Under the pieces are notes generated by a model. The model was not told the origin of the DNA and did no database searches. It worked only from the letters and a program-made list of their open reading frames with translations. A stretch of 64,000 nucleotides of DNA, taken from the NCBI RefSeq assembly GCF_015353075.1, contig NZ_CP064187.1:434001-498000 (forward strand). The letters are read 5' to 3'. Source of the stretch: Rhizobium sp. 007 (lineage in GTDB: Bacteria; Pseudomonadota; Alphaproteobacteria; Rhizobiales; Rhizobiaceae). The stretch's first letter is position 1. Every line of letters begins with the position of its first letter. Shown here in pieces: positions 45,644 to 54,210 of this stretch. A program made the position numbers and the translations under genes.

Positions 45644-46273
45644 ATGAACGAACTCTGGCCATGGATATTGCTGGCAGGACTAGGAGCCTTTCATGGTCTC
45701 AACCCGGCGATGGGATGGCTGTTTGCCGTGGCGCTTGGCGTTCACCGGCAGAGTTCTGCCGCCGTGGTTCAGGCAGTGCCCGCCATCGCCGTCGGACACG
45801 CCGTATCGATAGCACTGGTGGCTGGAGCCCTGGTCGCGGCCGGCCTCTTCGTGGACCAGGCTGCCGTGCGCACGGTTGCTGGAGCCGGCCTCATAGGCTG
45901 GGCTGTGTGGCATCATTTCGTCGGGCACGGGCGTCGCGTTCGTATCGGCATGCGCACGGGGCTTGCCGGCCTGGCGTTCTGGTCGTTCCTGATGGCGACG
46001 GCCCATGGGGCCGGACTGATGATCCTGCCAGCGTTGATACCACTTTGTCTCGCGGATTCACCATTGCGCGAAATCGGTGGGGATGGGTCTGCCGCGATCG
46101 CGATCGCCGCGGTCGGCGTCCATACACTTGCGATGTTGGCGGTTACAAGCCTCGTTGCCCTGGCGGTCTATCGCTGGATCGGGCTCGAGATATTGCGCAG
46201 CGCCTGGCTCAACGTAGATCTCGTATGGACGCTGGTACTGCTTGGCACCGGTTCCGTGCTGCTGATCGTCTAG
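45644..46273 (+). CDS. Polytopic membrane protein downstream of methanethiol oxidase
   Basis: 209 residues, about six membrane segments spanning almost the whole length. Motifs include GAFHGLNPAMGWLFAVALG (residues 14-32), GHAVSIALVAGALVAAG, and MATAHGAGLMILPALIPLCL (about residue 117), with conserved His in AFHG, VGHA and TAHGAG. The first motif resembles the HGLxP signature of metal permeases such as HupE/NicO, so metal (perhaps copper) transport for the upstream enzyme is possible but unproven. It lies 29 bp behind the SBP56 gene in one unit. Confidence 0.6.
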   Translation: MNELWPWILLAGLGAFHGLNPAMGWLFAVALGVHRQSSAAVVQAVPAIAVGHAVSIALVAGALVAAGLFVDQAAVRTVAGAGLIGWAVWHHFVGHGRRVRIGMRTGLAGLAFWSFLMATAHGAGLMILPALIPLCLADSPLREIGGDGSAAIAIAAVGVHTLAMLAVTSLVALAVYRWIGLEILRSAWLNVDLVWTLVLLGTGSVLLIV

Positions 46274-46411
46274 CGAAGACGAGAAAGATGCGCTGAAGTC
46301 AGGAAGTAATCCGTGTGGTGTTCTTCGATCGGCTTCGCATCGCAAGCGGCACATCCAAGAGGCGAAGATAAAGCTACGTCGTTGACGTACGAGTCGGTTC
46401 ATGATGTGGAT

Positions 46412-46580
46412 GTGATTGGCTGGTGAACCTGGATTCTCACATGATTTCAATGGCTTATCGGAATCGCCTTGAAATTCCCTGTGTTTTCCCGTCGCGAGCG
46501 ACCGTGGATGCCACCTTTGTGCCCTGGCTTTGGGCCACAGTCAACAGAGGGGACAAGCGGCAATTATTTCCGCTTTCGGC
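46412..46580 (+). repeat. Dispersed repeat, copy B
   Basis: Copy B of the four-copy direct repeat: from ATTGGCTGG.GAACCTGG (46415) through ATTCTCACATGATTTCAATGG, TCGCGAGCGACCGTGGATGC (46492-46511) and CCCTGGCTTTGGGCC (46522-46536) to GCAATTATTTCCGCTTTCGG (46560-46579). Its right end touches the terminal repeat of the MITE-like element at 46581. Confidence 0.82.
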
Positions 46581-46800
46581 CGATACTGTTGAAAAAGTCC
46601 GTTTTCTACAACGTCTGATTTTTTGGAGGGCCGTAGAGGCCAACACAGAAAATTGACGTGGGGACCTGCCTATTCTGCCATCAAGCAGCGTGTGAGCCGT
46701 GTAGCGGAATTGAGGCGGCATCGAGCAGCAACATTCGCTTAGATCGCGAATGGGCCGACTTTTCGCTAAGCCCCAATTTTGGAGTTTTTCAACACAATCG
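46581..46800. mobile_element. MITE-like element with 20-bp terminal inverted repeats
   Basis: 220-bp non-coding element. The left end CGATACTGTTGAAAAAGTCC and the inverted right end CGATTGTGTTGAAAAACTCC match at 17 of 20 bases. The TGTTGAAAAA core is of the kind found at ends of IS5/IS1182-type elements. No transposase is encoded inside, so it is either a MITE or an internally deleted insertion sequence. It sits directly against repeat copy B. From 46801 to 46958 nothing further is seen. Confidence 0.68.
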
Positions 46801-46958
46801 GCGCTTCCGGAAGTACCGATTTCGCGACTCAAAGCAGCCCTACGAAGTGCTCCAGTACGCGCAATTAGGAACAGACGAGTGCAATGAAGTACTGCAATAC
46901 CGCTGAACGATGTCAGTTCTTTGGCATAGTAAGCCGATTTCGTAGTCAGCTCGATGCC

Positions 46959-47621
46959 TCAACTCGTCAGCCGCGCAAGATGGGCTGCTTCGCTGCGTTC
47001 CAGGCCGAGGCCGCAAAGGACGAATTCGACCAAATCGTTAACGGTGTCAGCTTGGCGCCGGCCGGCGAGAATCTGCCGTAGATGGTAGATGCAGCCACCG
47101 ACGATGCTGTCGACGGTCGTGTCGATGTCCCCTAGCAAAAAGCGGCCGGCGGCGGCGCCCGCGTGGAGGTCGCGCGCCAGTTTACCGCCCAAGACTTCAT
47201 CAACTAGGTCGTGGAGCGTGTGGGCGCTCTGCACCATGAACCAACCCCAAATCGGATCGGACAGCCCGTGGCGTAGCGTCTTGCTCAGGTTGATGGCGAG
47301 AACCTGGGCGATATCGGCATCAGGTGGCGTCGCCTTATCCAACATCTCGGCGAGCGCTGTGGTTTCTTCAACGAAAACTGCGCGCGCCAACTCTTCCTTG
47401 CTCGAAAAGTAATTGTAGAAGGAGCCGAAGGCCAGACCGGCCTCATCAGTGATGTCATTGATCTTGGCCGCCGCTATGCCGTCACGTCCAAGTACGACAC
47501 GCGCAGCAGCAAGTAGCTTGCCGCGCGTTCGGTTGCGCGCTTTTTCGTTGCGGCGCGGAACCCGTGGTTCGCTTTCAGACATGGCGGGCCGCTGGGCGGC
47601 TGGATAAGTGGTGCGGCGCAT
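46959..47621 (-). CDS. TetR-family transcriptional regulator
   Basis: 220-residue regulator with an N-terminal TetR helix-turn-helix (KLLAAARVVLGRDGIAAAKI, then ITDEAGLAFGSFYNYFSSKEEL at about residues 57-78) and a helical ligand domain. A second possible start is the ATG at 47582; neither has a clear ribosome site. It is divergent from a two-component flavin monooxygenase operon, which it probably represses until an aromatic or hydrophobic substrate binds. A palindrome in the shared promoter region is a likely operator. Confidence 0.82.
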   Translation of the reverse strand: MRRTTYPAAQRPAMSESEPRVPRRNEKARNRTRGKLLAAARVVLGRDGIAAAKINDITDEAGLAFGSFYNYFSSKEELARAVFVEETTALAEMLDKATPPDADIAQVLAINLSKTLRHGLSDPIWGWFMVQSAHTLHDLVDEVLGGKLARDLHAGAAAGRFLLGDIDTTVDSIVGGCIYHLRQILAGRRQADTVNDLVEFVLCGLGLERSEAAHLARLTS

Positions 47622-47678
47622 AGTGAGTCATCGGGTAGCAATCCAGCGAATTTTAGCATGTTGCGTCGCAATATGATT

Positions 47679-47699
47679 ACTCCAGCGTCGTACTGGAGT
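47679..47699. promoter_or_regulatory. Candidate TetR operator
   Basis: Perfect 7-base inverted repeat ACTCCAG-N7-CTGGAGT between the divergent TetR and monooxygenase genes, 58 bp from the TetR start and 128 bp from the monooxygenase ATG. Size and location suit a TetR dimer site. Confidence 0.55.
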
Positions 47700-47826
47700 C
47701 AATTTTTTGAGCTGTTCCTCAGAAATATTATTGATATCAACCTCAAATATGATTAGGGTCTCAAACATAGCGGCGCGCACCGCTAGATTCACGGCTCCAG
47801 AGCCGTTTTCTTGGGAGGGGACACTC

Positions 47827-49041
47827 ATGAATGCCTTCGATAAAGCACCACAACCGGTCGTAACTTCGCCGGAGAACTTGCTGGCCTATGCACGCACACT
47901 GGTTCCAGCGCTCAAGGACCGCGCCGTTTCCACGAGCAAACTGGGCAAGCTGCCGGACGAAACCATCAGCGATCTTAACGCGGGTGGACTGCTGAGCATG
48001 ACTACGCCCCGCAAATATGGTGGCCTACAGGTTTCTGTCAGCACTTACCTTGACGTTATCGCGGAACTTGGACGCGGCGACGCAGCGGTCGCGTGGAGCG
48101 CGGCGTTGATCAATGTCACGACCTGGGCGGCGGCGGTGCTGTACGGCGAGAAGGTTGCTGACGAACTGTTTGGTGGCGAGCAGCCGGCCCGGGTCGTCGG
48201 TGTGCTGTCGCCGCGCAAGGCGGTAGTGAAGAAGGTCGAGGGCGGCTATCTGATCGAAGAGGGCCTATGGGGTTTCAATTCGGGGATTTACCACGCCAAT
48301 TGGGACCTATTAGGCATTCCGATTGTCGACGCTGCAGGTAATGTGATTGATCAAGGAGCGGCGCTAGTGCGCGCCTCAGACGTAGAAATTCTTGGGGACT
48401 GGGACGTCATTGCGCTGCGCGGTACCGGCAGCTCGAGTGTCAGCGTCAAAAATCTGTTCGTTCCGGACGAGCGAGTCGCTTCCATGAGTCGGGCGGTGCA
48501 GGGCGATTATCAGGCAACCCATCTGGCAGGCGAGGCGCTGTACCGCGTGGCGCTGGTGCCGATGCTCGCCCTGATCCTCACGTTCCCCGCGCTCGGGGTG
48601 GCCTCGGCCGCGCTGGAAGTGTTCCTGGAGCAGTTGCCGCGTCGTGGCATCCAGTACACCTGGTACACCAAGCAAAGCGAAGCACCGCTCACCCATTTGC
48701 AGGTTGGCGAGGCATCGGCCAAATTCGATGCCGCGCGCGCCATCATTGAAAAGCACGCGCGTCTGATGGACGAGAGCGCTGAATCGGGCGTTTACATGGC
48801 CTTTCTCGACCGCGCCAAGGTGCGTCGCGACATCGGCTTCGCTGAAAAGCTGATCTGGGAGGGCGTGGATCTGCTGGCCACTGCCGCCGGCGGCTCGCTG
48901 GCTGCCACTCATAATCCGTTTACCAAGCTGTGGCAGGACGCCCGCGTAGCATCCCTGCATGGCATCGTCAGCCAGACGACGAACTTTGAGCTGTACGGCC
49001 GCGTGGTCTGCGGCCTGCCACCCAACACGCCGCTGATCTAA
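47827..49041 (+). CDS. Flavin-dependent monooxygenase, oxygenase component (acyl-CoA-dehydrogenase fold)
   Basis: 404-residue group D flavoprotein monooxygenase related to HsaA, DszC and HpaB-type oxygenases. Key segments are LPDETISDLNAGGLLSMTTPRKYGG (about residues 46-70), DVIAELGRGDAAVAWSAAL, GSSSVSVKNLFVPDERV (about residue 202), and the C-terminal LATAAGGSLAATHNPFTKLWQDARVASLH flavin-site helix. The ATG at 47827 follows GGGAGGGG. A flavin reductase gene starts 19 bp after the stop, giving a complete two-component system. The substrate (phenolic, steroid-ring or sulfur heterocycle) cannot be read from sequence. Confidence 0.82.
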   Translation: MNAFDKAPQPVVTSPENLLAYARTLVPALKDRAVSTSKLGKLPDETISDLNAGGLLSMTTPRKYGGLQVSVSTYLDVIAELGRGDAAVAWSAALINVTTWAAAVLYGEKVADELFGGEQPARVVGVLSPRKAVVKKVEGGYLIEEGLWGFNSGIYHANWDLLGIPIVDAAGNVIDQGAALVRASDVEILGDWDVIALRGTGSSSVSVKNLFVPDERVASMSRAVQGDYQATHLAGEALYRVALVPMLALILTFPALGVASAALEVFLEQLPRRGIQYTWYTKQSEAPLTHLQVGEASAKFDAARAIIEKHARLMDESAESGVYMAFLDRAKVRRDIGFAEKLIWEGVDLLATAAGGSLAATHNPFTKLWQDARVASLHGIVSQTTNFELYGRVVCGLPPNTPLI

Positions 49042-49060
49042 TGCAAGCCGGAGCGACATT

Positions 49061-49579
49061 ATGAATAGCGGCGCTATCGAATCCCGCCAGTTCCGCCGGG
49101 CCATGGGCAAATTCGCGACCGGCGTCACCATCGTGTCCTACGTAAATGAAGCCCGGCCAGCGGCGATGACGGCCAACGCCTTCATGTCGTTGTCAATGGA
49201 TCCTCCGATGGTGCTGGTTGCTGCGCGTAACCCTTCGCGCTTTGCCGGCGCGGTAGGGGCTGGCCAACGTATCGGGATCAGCTTTTTGCGCGAGGAGCAA
49301 GAGATGCTGAGCCGGCACTTCGGCGGCCAGCCTGATCTACAGTTGGCGTCGCCGTTCCGTCTCGATCTGGCTGTGCCGGTCATCGCCAATGCGCTGGTGC
49401 AGATCGTCGCCAAGGTACACAACGTGTTCCCCGGCGGTGACCACCTGATCTATACAGCAGAAGTCGAGCGACTCGAAGAAGCAGACGGCCGGCCACTCCT
49501 GTTTTTCAGCGGCAAGTATAAGCAACTGCATGCGCTCGATCCGCTTGAATGCTGGAAAGACCACGCAAGCCTTTTATAG
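49061..49579 (+). CDS. Flavin reductase component of two-component monooxygenase
   Basis: 172-residue flavin reductase of the HpaC/HsaB type that uses NAD(P)H to supply reduced flavin to the oxygenase encoded just upstream. Family motifs are FRRAMGKFATGVTIVS (residues 11-26), PAAMTANAFMSLSMDPPMVLVAARN (about 33-57), GISFLREEQEMLSRHFGG (about 72) and the C-terminal PLLFFSGKYKQL. A GGAG site lies upstream of the ATG. It is the last gene of the unit; the recombinase remnant begins 60 bp beyond. Confidence 0.87.
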   Translation: MNSGAIESRQFRRAMGKFATGVTIVSYVNEARPAAMTANAFMSLSMDPPMVLVAARNPSRFAGAVGAGQRIGISFLREEQEMLSRHFGGQPDLQLASPFRLDLAVPVIANALVQIVAKVHNVFPGGDHLIYTAEVERLEEADGRPLLFFSGKYKQLHALDPLECWKDHASLL

Positions 49580-49639
49580 AGAACGCGGCGCGCGGCGTAT
49601 CCAAATGGAGGCAAGCATGATTACAGTACGCGAGATAGC

Positions 49640-50799
49640 CTAGTTGCTATCAAGTGCCCGATCTTGAACGTCAGCGAGCTTTCCTGGTCGACTTCGGCCT
49701 CCGATTTCATCGTCAGACTTCCCGGAGAAGATGAAGCGCGGCGAACTCCGCTGGAGCGAACGCGAACGCGCCTGGGCAGTCTTCATACCAGCAGTCAATG
49801 CTTGTTCGAAGTCTGAGACCGAGACCACCCTCTGTACGGGTTTGGCGGTGGGAGGTGAGGCGTCGTCTACCGACGGCTTCGTTCGGGGTGTTAGGTCCAG
49901 GTAGGCGACTTCGAGCTCTTGCGGCATCATTCTGGCGAGGCCTCCGCTTTGACCCCTTGTATCTGGACCAATGGGGCCCCGATCTGAGATGTAGGCATCG
50001 TCGATTCAGGTTCTTTGATCCCAGTATCCATCCGACCGCCGCCCGTGAATTCACTCAGACTCCTGTCCACCAACTCATGGCGTTCGTCGATGTCGAGAAG
50101 TGCCGCGGCCCGGCTTCGAACATTTTCGACATCGCCTTCTCACGATTGAGCGCCGTGTCCGGAATGTCGAAATAGAACATCAGCCGCCGGATACCATCCT
50201 CGACGGCAGGCGCGCGCGCCACCTCTAGTTCGGCGAGATAGCTTGCCCGGAGGGCATCGACATGGGAGACGGGCACTCCGTTTCGGATCAGATAGGACAA
50301 GCCGCCGCAATCGCCTTCGAGGGTAAGATCCCTGCGCGTGCCGAATTTGGCCAATAGCTGGTAGGCCCAGCCAGCTTCCAGGTCGAGTTCCATCTCGACG
50401 ACATCACTCGCGCGACCATTCCGCTTGGCCATCGTGCTGATCTCATCGAGCTTCGCCAGCATCTCGTCGCGGATATGCTCGAACAGTCTCTGAAGCTGTT
50501 CCTTGTCAGCCATGACGTCCTTCGGTTTCAATTTCAGTTCGGCCAGCCGCATGTTGAGCTGCCGGGCAATGATCTTCGCCTTCTTATGATCGGAACACTG
50601 AAGACTGAGTGAAAGCGGCTTCCGGACTTGCAGTTGATGAAGCACTTGGGGACACGCGCCCGCCAGAGAAGATGTTTCCGCGGCGGATGAGATTCTCGAC
50701 TTCGTGGCGGATCGCCATGAGATTGACGGCCTTCGCTGGGCCACTGATGATTCCGGTTTTAAGACCGTGGGCATCACGTGTGGCTACAGTTCTGGGCAT
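49640..50799 (-). pseudogene. Decayed tyrosine-recombinase (phage-integrase-like) gene
   Basis: Starts at ATG 50799 with MPRTVATRDAHGLKTG..., typical of a rhizobial DUF6538-type integrase N-terminus (AIRHEVENLIRRGNIF). The frame then shifts near 50660 into LSLSLQCSDHKKAKIIARQL. It shifts again near 50105 (into LLDIDERHELVDRSLSEFTGG) and near 49930 (into ELEVAYLDLTPRTKP ... VVSVSDFEQALTAG). Similarity ends near 49640. The catalytic core with the R-H-R-Y residues is absent. So at least three frameshifts and a 3' truncation have silenced it. Its start lies about 85 bp from repeat copy C. Confidence 0.65.
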
Positions 50800-50844
50800 C
50801 AGGTCGCCAATGATGCCAAAACGGGATCCGGCACGACTGGAAAA

Positions 50845-51040
50845 TCAAGGAAATAAGGGGTTTTAGCAAGAATTGGCTGGGGAACCTGGATTCTCACATG
50901 ATTTCAAAGGCTTAGAGAAATCGCCTTGAAATTTCCTCTGTTTTTCCATCGCGAGCGACCGTGGATGCCACCTTTGTGCCCTGGGTTTGGGCCTCAGTCA
51001 ACCGGAGGGGTATAGCGGCAATTATTTCCGCTATCGGGAC
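50845..51040 (+). repeat. Dispersed repeat, copy C
   Basis: Copy C of the four-copy direct repeat, from AATTGGCTGGGGAACCTGG (50871-50889) through TCTCACATGATTTCAAAGGC, GCGAGCGACCGTGGATGCCA (50951-50970) and GGCAATTATTTCCGCTATCG (51017-51036). Its left extension (CAAGGAAATAAG...TTTTAGCAAG, from 50845) is shared with copy A. It is the upstream flank of the recombinase remnant. Confidence 0.82.
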
Positions 51041-51386
51041 CATAGGCGCTGCCTGACGCATCACCGCATGCATGACCGCTTTGCGCCCTCATGGCGGCCG
51101 TAGAGACCAACTTGGCCGCTGCCCGAAAGCAGACGTCGCCAGCGACAGGGCTGGACGGCTTGATTGCGCCAATAGCGGCCGATTCTGCGGATGCAGGCGG
51201 TGCTGCATCCGGCATCGGCGTTCATCTCGGCCGAGGCCCAGTTGGCATCATTGACGCCTTTCACCTGCCGAATCGGTGAAAATCGCCCGGCTGTGGCAGG
51301 CGTCAGGATCATCCGCACAGCATTCGGCCGTTGCGTTGCGCAGGATGGCGCTGGTTACCGTTGCGATTACATCGAAAGGCGTGCCC
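51041..51386. other. Gene-free stretch right of repeat copy C
   Basis: 346 bp with only short frames and no supportable gene. It includes the 3' flank of the MscS gene. Texture (repeated GCCGCTGCCCGAAAGCAGA-like words) resembles rhizobial intergenic repeats, but no second copy was found in this window. Confidence 0.4.
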
Positions 51387-52391
51387 TCAGGCAGACGCGG
51401 CAGCTATCGCCTCGTTGTGTTTCGCCAGCGCCTGTTGGGCCGCGGCGGCGACGTCCCCGTCTTTGTCGCCGCCTGCGACCTGTACCGTTGGAAACGCCGG
51501 TTTGATATTGTTGTCGTGGAAGGCCTTGTTGATCATCAGCAACGCGCGACGCTTGAGCGTGAATTGCTCGCCTGGCACCGTCTTGAACTTCATTCGCAGG
51601 ATCAGACCGGAGTCACCCATGCTATCGATCCCTTGCATCTTGAGCGGCTCGATGGTGACCGGTGCGAGCTCCGGATCGACGAGAAGCTCCTGTCCGATCT
51701 TCTTGATAATCTTGCGGGCCTTGTCGACGTCGGTGTCGTAGCCCACGGTGACCGTGAGCTTCTCGACGACCCAGTCGCGGCTAAGATTCTGGACGGCCCC
51801 AAGTTCCCTGAATGGCACGATGTAAATCGCGCCACGATGGTGCCGAAGCTTCACGGACCTCAAGCTGAAAGACTCGACCGTGCGCTTATAACTTCCGCTT
51901 GTTATGTACTCGCCGACGCGGAAGGCATCATCGAGCAGATAGAACATGCCGCTGATGATGTCCTTCACGACGGTCTGCGCTCCGAAGCCGATGGCGACAC
52001 CCACGACCCCTGCGCCGGCGATCAATGGTGCGATCTCGACGCCCATTGACGATAGCGCCATCATAATCGCCACCGCTACGAAGAGGATCATCAGAACGTT
52101 CTTCAGAATGGGCAGAAGGGTCCTCATTCGCGCGCGCCTGCGTTCTCGCTCGCTGCCGACTTCGTGCGCCGATTCCGTCTCACCGAGTTTGCGGTCGATG
52201 AGCACTTTCACGACGTTCCAGACAAGGTCGATAGCCAAAAGGATGATGCCAGCAGTCAGCGCTCCGCGCATCAGCCGCAATGCTGCAGAATCCTGCGCAG
52301 TGATGCCGGTCAGATTGATGTCGAGGACGTTGGCCAATAGAAGGATCGCACCGACAATCAATGCTGCACGGATGCCCCGTTCGACCATCAC
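51387..52391 (-). CDS. MscS-family mechanosensitive channel, C-terminal part
   Basis: 334-residue ORF with three membrane segments (about 8-24, 42-60, 95-112) followed by the pore helix and MscS beta-domain: AGAGVVGVAIGFGAQTVVKDIISG (about residues 130-153), then FRVGEYITSG, KLRHHRGAIYIVPFRELGAVQNLSRDW and a C-terminal alpha/beta domain. The first methionine has no clear ribosome site. Upstream DNA carries pieces of a longer N-terminus in other frames, so this is probably the 3' part of a broken larger channel gene. It might still be made as a short MscS. Confidence 0.68.
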   Translation of the reverse strand: MMVERGIRAALIVGAILLLANVLDINLTGITAQDSAALRLMRGALTAGIILLAIDLVWNVVKVLIDRKLGETESAHEVGSERERRRARMRTLLPILKNVLMILFVAVAIMMALSSMGVEIAPLIAGAGVVGVAIGFGAQTVVKDIISGMFYLLDDAFRVGEYITSGSYKRTVESFSLRSVKLRHHRGAIYIVPFRELGAVQNLSRDWVVEKLTVTVGYDTDVDKARKIIKKIGQELLVDPELAPVTIEPLKMQGIDSMGDSGLILRMKFKTVPGEQFTLKRRALLMINKAFHDNNIKPAFPTVQVAGGDKDGDVAAAAQQALAKHNEAIAAASA

Positions 52392-52850
52392 CGAGACGAC
52401 CCCCGGCCTGGGCGGGCCGCGACAACGGCCTCGGAATGAGCATTCGCATCGCCATCGGCAATGTCGTGGATTTCATGACCGGTATCGGTTTTTTCCCGCG
52501 CATCGTCGACGATGCTGCTCTTCAGGAGGTTGTCGACGGAGGCCCGCGTCAAGGCAATCGCGCCGGGAAGTGTGCCGCTGCCACCACGGCGATCCAGAAC
52601 GGTTTCATGGTTCCGGCCACCCAGAGCAGCCATAGCGTGACAAAGTAGACCGTCCAAAACCAGTTGCGCGCGCGCGCGCCGATCCGGCTGAAGCGACCCG
52701 GCTGTTCCGTTGAGGGGACCGTCGCGGGCCGGTTCCCCCCGCGAGCCGTCCTTTGGCTGGGTCAAATCGAACAGCAACCTTCGGCCCCGCCCAAGGCACC
52801 ATGGCGTCTGCACGCCAAATGTGGTAAACTTCCCCCTTAATCCGTCCACG
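52392..52850 (-). pseudogene. Frameshifted N-terminal part of the MscS gene
   Basis: Reading the minus strand in alternating frames recovers MscS-like membrane sequence upstream of the channel ORF: NWFWTVYFVTLWLLWVAG and MKPFWIAVVAAALP around 52580-52670, followed by LPGAIALTRASVDNLLKSSI in a neighbouring frame at about 52500-52570. At least two frame changes separate these from the 51387-52391 ORF. The 52851-52993 remainder is the promoter side of the ankyrin gene. Confidence 0.5.
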
Positions 52851-52993
52851 TGCGCAACGTCCCGGAGGTTGGATTAATGCCCGTTTCCGAGCGAAAACTG
52901 ACAGCCGCTTCCGCTGGTGCGTCACTACGTCTTCGGCTCGGCTCCCACCTGCCGACTTTGGGCAGAGACGTGCGAGACGCTCCTTGTCGTGAA

Positions 52994-53632
52994 ATGAAGT
53001 TGTGCCGGCAGCCTTTCGTAAGAGACCGAAAGCGACACTTCAGCATCATTCCACTGGTTGCGGTCATTCTTTTTCTTGGGATTACGGCAAGCGCAGTCAA
53101 CGCAGGGCCCTTTCATGACGCCGCGCGGGAGGGCGATCTCGACGTAATCAGCCAGCTCTTGTCTCAAGGCATCGATGTCAATAGCCGCGACGAGAGTCGC
53201 GAGACGGCCCTGATCGAAGCTGCGCTTTCCGGCCAGACCAGGATCGCCGCCTTGTTGATCGAATCCAGCGCCGACATCGAAGCCCGGAATGACCGCGGCT
53301 TCACCGCCTTGCACGCGGCGGCGTATTCCGGAAGTGTGGAAATAGCCGAGCTCTTGCTGGACCACGGGGCCGAAGTCGACGCCTTGAGCAAGCACAAGAT
53401 CACGCCATTGCACGTAGCCGCCGAAGAAAACCAGGCGGCGGTGGCCGAGCTGTTGATTGCCCGCGGGGCCGCGGTCGAGGCAATCCAGACTTACGGGTAT
53501 ACGCCGCTGAGCCGCGCGACGTTTATGAAGAGCAAGCAGGTGATGGTCTTGCTAAAGAAGCACGGTGCCAATTGCCAACCCAAGAAGACGATGGGCGCGT
53601 CGTACGCGGCCTGCGTTGCGGTTGGTAACTGA
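52994..53632 (+). CDS. Exported ankyrin-repeat protein
   Basis: 212 residues from the ATG at 52994, chosen because it opens a signal peptide (basic MKLCRQPFVRDRKRHF, hydrophobic LVAVILFLGITASAVNA, about residues 1-37). About four to five ankyrin repeats follow (GPFHDAAREGDLDVISQLLSQG; TALIEAALSGQTRIAALLIE; TALHAAAYSGSVEIAELLLD; TPLHVAAEENQAAVAELLIA). The C-terminus has two cysteines (GANCQPKK, AACVAVGN). A YHS-domain gene follows 29 bp later. Together they likely form a periplasmic pair. Confidence 0.78.
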   Translation: MKLCRQPFVRDRKRHFSIIPLVAVILFLGITASAVNAGPFHDAAREGDLDVISQLLSQGIDVNSRDESRETALIEAALSGQTRIAALLIESSADIEARNDRGFTALHAAAYSGSVEIAELLLDHGAEVDALSKHKITPLHVAAEENQAAVAELLIARGAAVEAIQTYGYTPLSRATFMKSKQVMVLLKKHGANCQPKKTMGASYAACVAVGN

Positions 53633-53661
53633 CCGACCGCAACGATATCGGAGGACACGGC

Positions 53662-54171
53662 ATGAGGAAGAAATGTTCCGCAATCCGAGGCCATTTGGCC
53701 CTTGCGGCAGCCGCAGTCTCACTCGCCACCTTGGGCTCTGGTGAAATCCGGGCTGCCGAGATTGTGAATACCGGGTACTTCGACAACATCGCAATCCTGG
53801 GCTACGATCCGGTGGCGTATTTCACCGATGGCTATGCGACAAAGGGTTCACCGGAGTTCACAAAAAAATGGCTCGGCGCGACCTGGTATTTCGCCAGCGC
53901 CGAGCACCGAGACGCGTTTGCTTCTGAGCCGATCCGCTACGCTCCTCAGTATAATGGCTTCTGCGCGCTGGGCACAGCAATTGAAGAGGCATCTGCGAAC
54001 ATCGACCCGGAAGCCTGGCGCATCATCGACGGCAAGCTTTACCTATTCTCCGGAGGGGAGGGGCTGGAGGAAGACTTCGATGCCGCCCCGGCGACTGTCA
54101 CGGCGAAGGCTGACGCCAAATGGCCGGGAGTCGCGGCGAACGAGTCTGAGACCAGGACGGAACACAACTGA
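53662..54171 (+). CDS. Exported YHS-domain protein
   Basis: 169 residues with a signal peptide (about residues 1-31, ending GEIRAAE) and a YHS domain: NIAILGYDPVAYFTDGYATKGSPEF (about residues 40-64), then KKWLGATWYFASAEHRDAF and the C-terminal IIDGKLYLFSGGEGL. In this subtype the cysteine of metal-binding YHS domains is missing at the usual place, though FCALG is present near residue 97. CGGAGGAC precedes the ATG. It is paired with the ankyrin-repeat gene. YHS proteins are linked to metal or haem handling; the function here is unknown. Confidence 0.8.
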   Translation: MRKKCSAIRGHLALAAAAVSLATLGSGEIRAAEIVNTGYFDNIAILGYDPVAYFTDGYATKGSPEFTKKWLGATWYFASAEHRDAFASEPIRYAPQYNGFCALGTAIEEASANIDPEAWRIIDGKLYLFSGGEGLEEDFDAAPATVTAKADAKWPGVAANESETRTEHN

Positions 54172-54210
54172 CCAGACTGGTGATTTTGCGGTCGCTTCGA
54201 GGAAAGGGCG

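Noticed and set aside
46455..46832. 125-codon minus-strand frame over repeat B and the MITE-like element
   Set aside because: Covers non-coding repeat DNA; such frames are often called around insertion-sequence remnants but show no domain.
49713..50054. 113-codon minus-strand frame beside the recombinase remnant
   Set aside because: It is an alternative frame of the decayed recombinase; the better protein-like reading switches frames through this interval.
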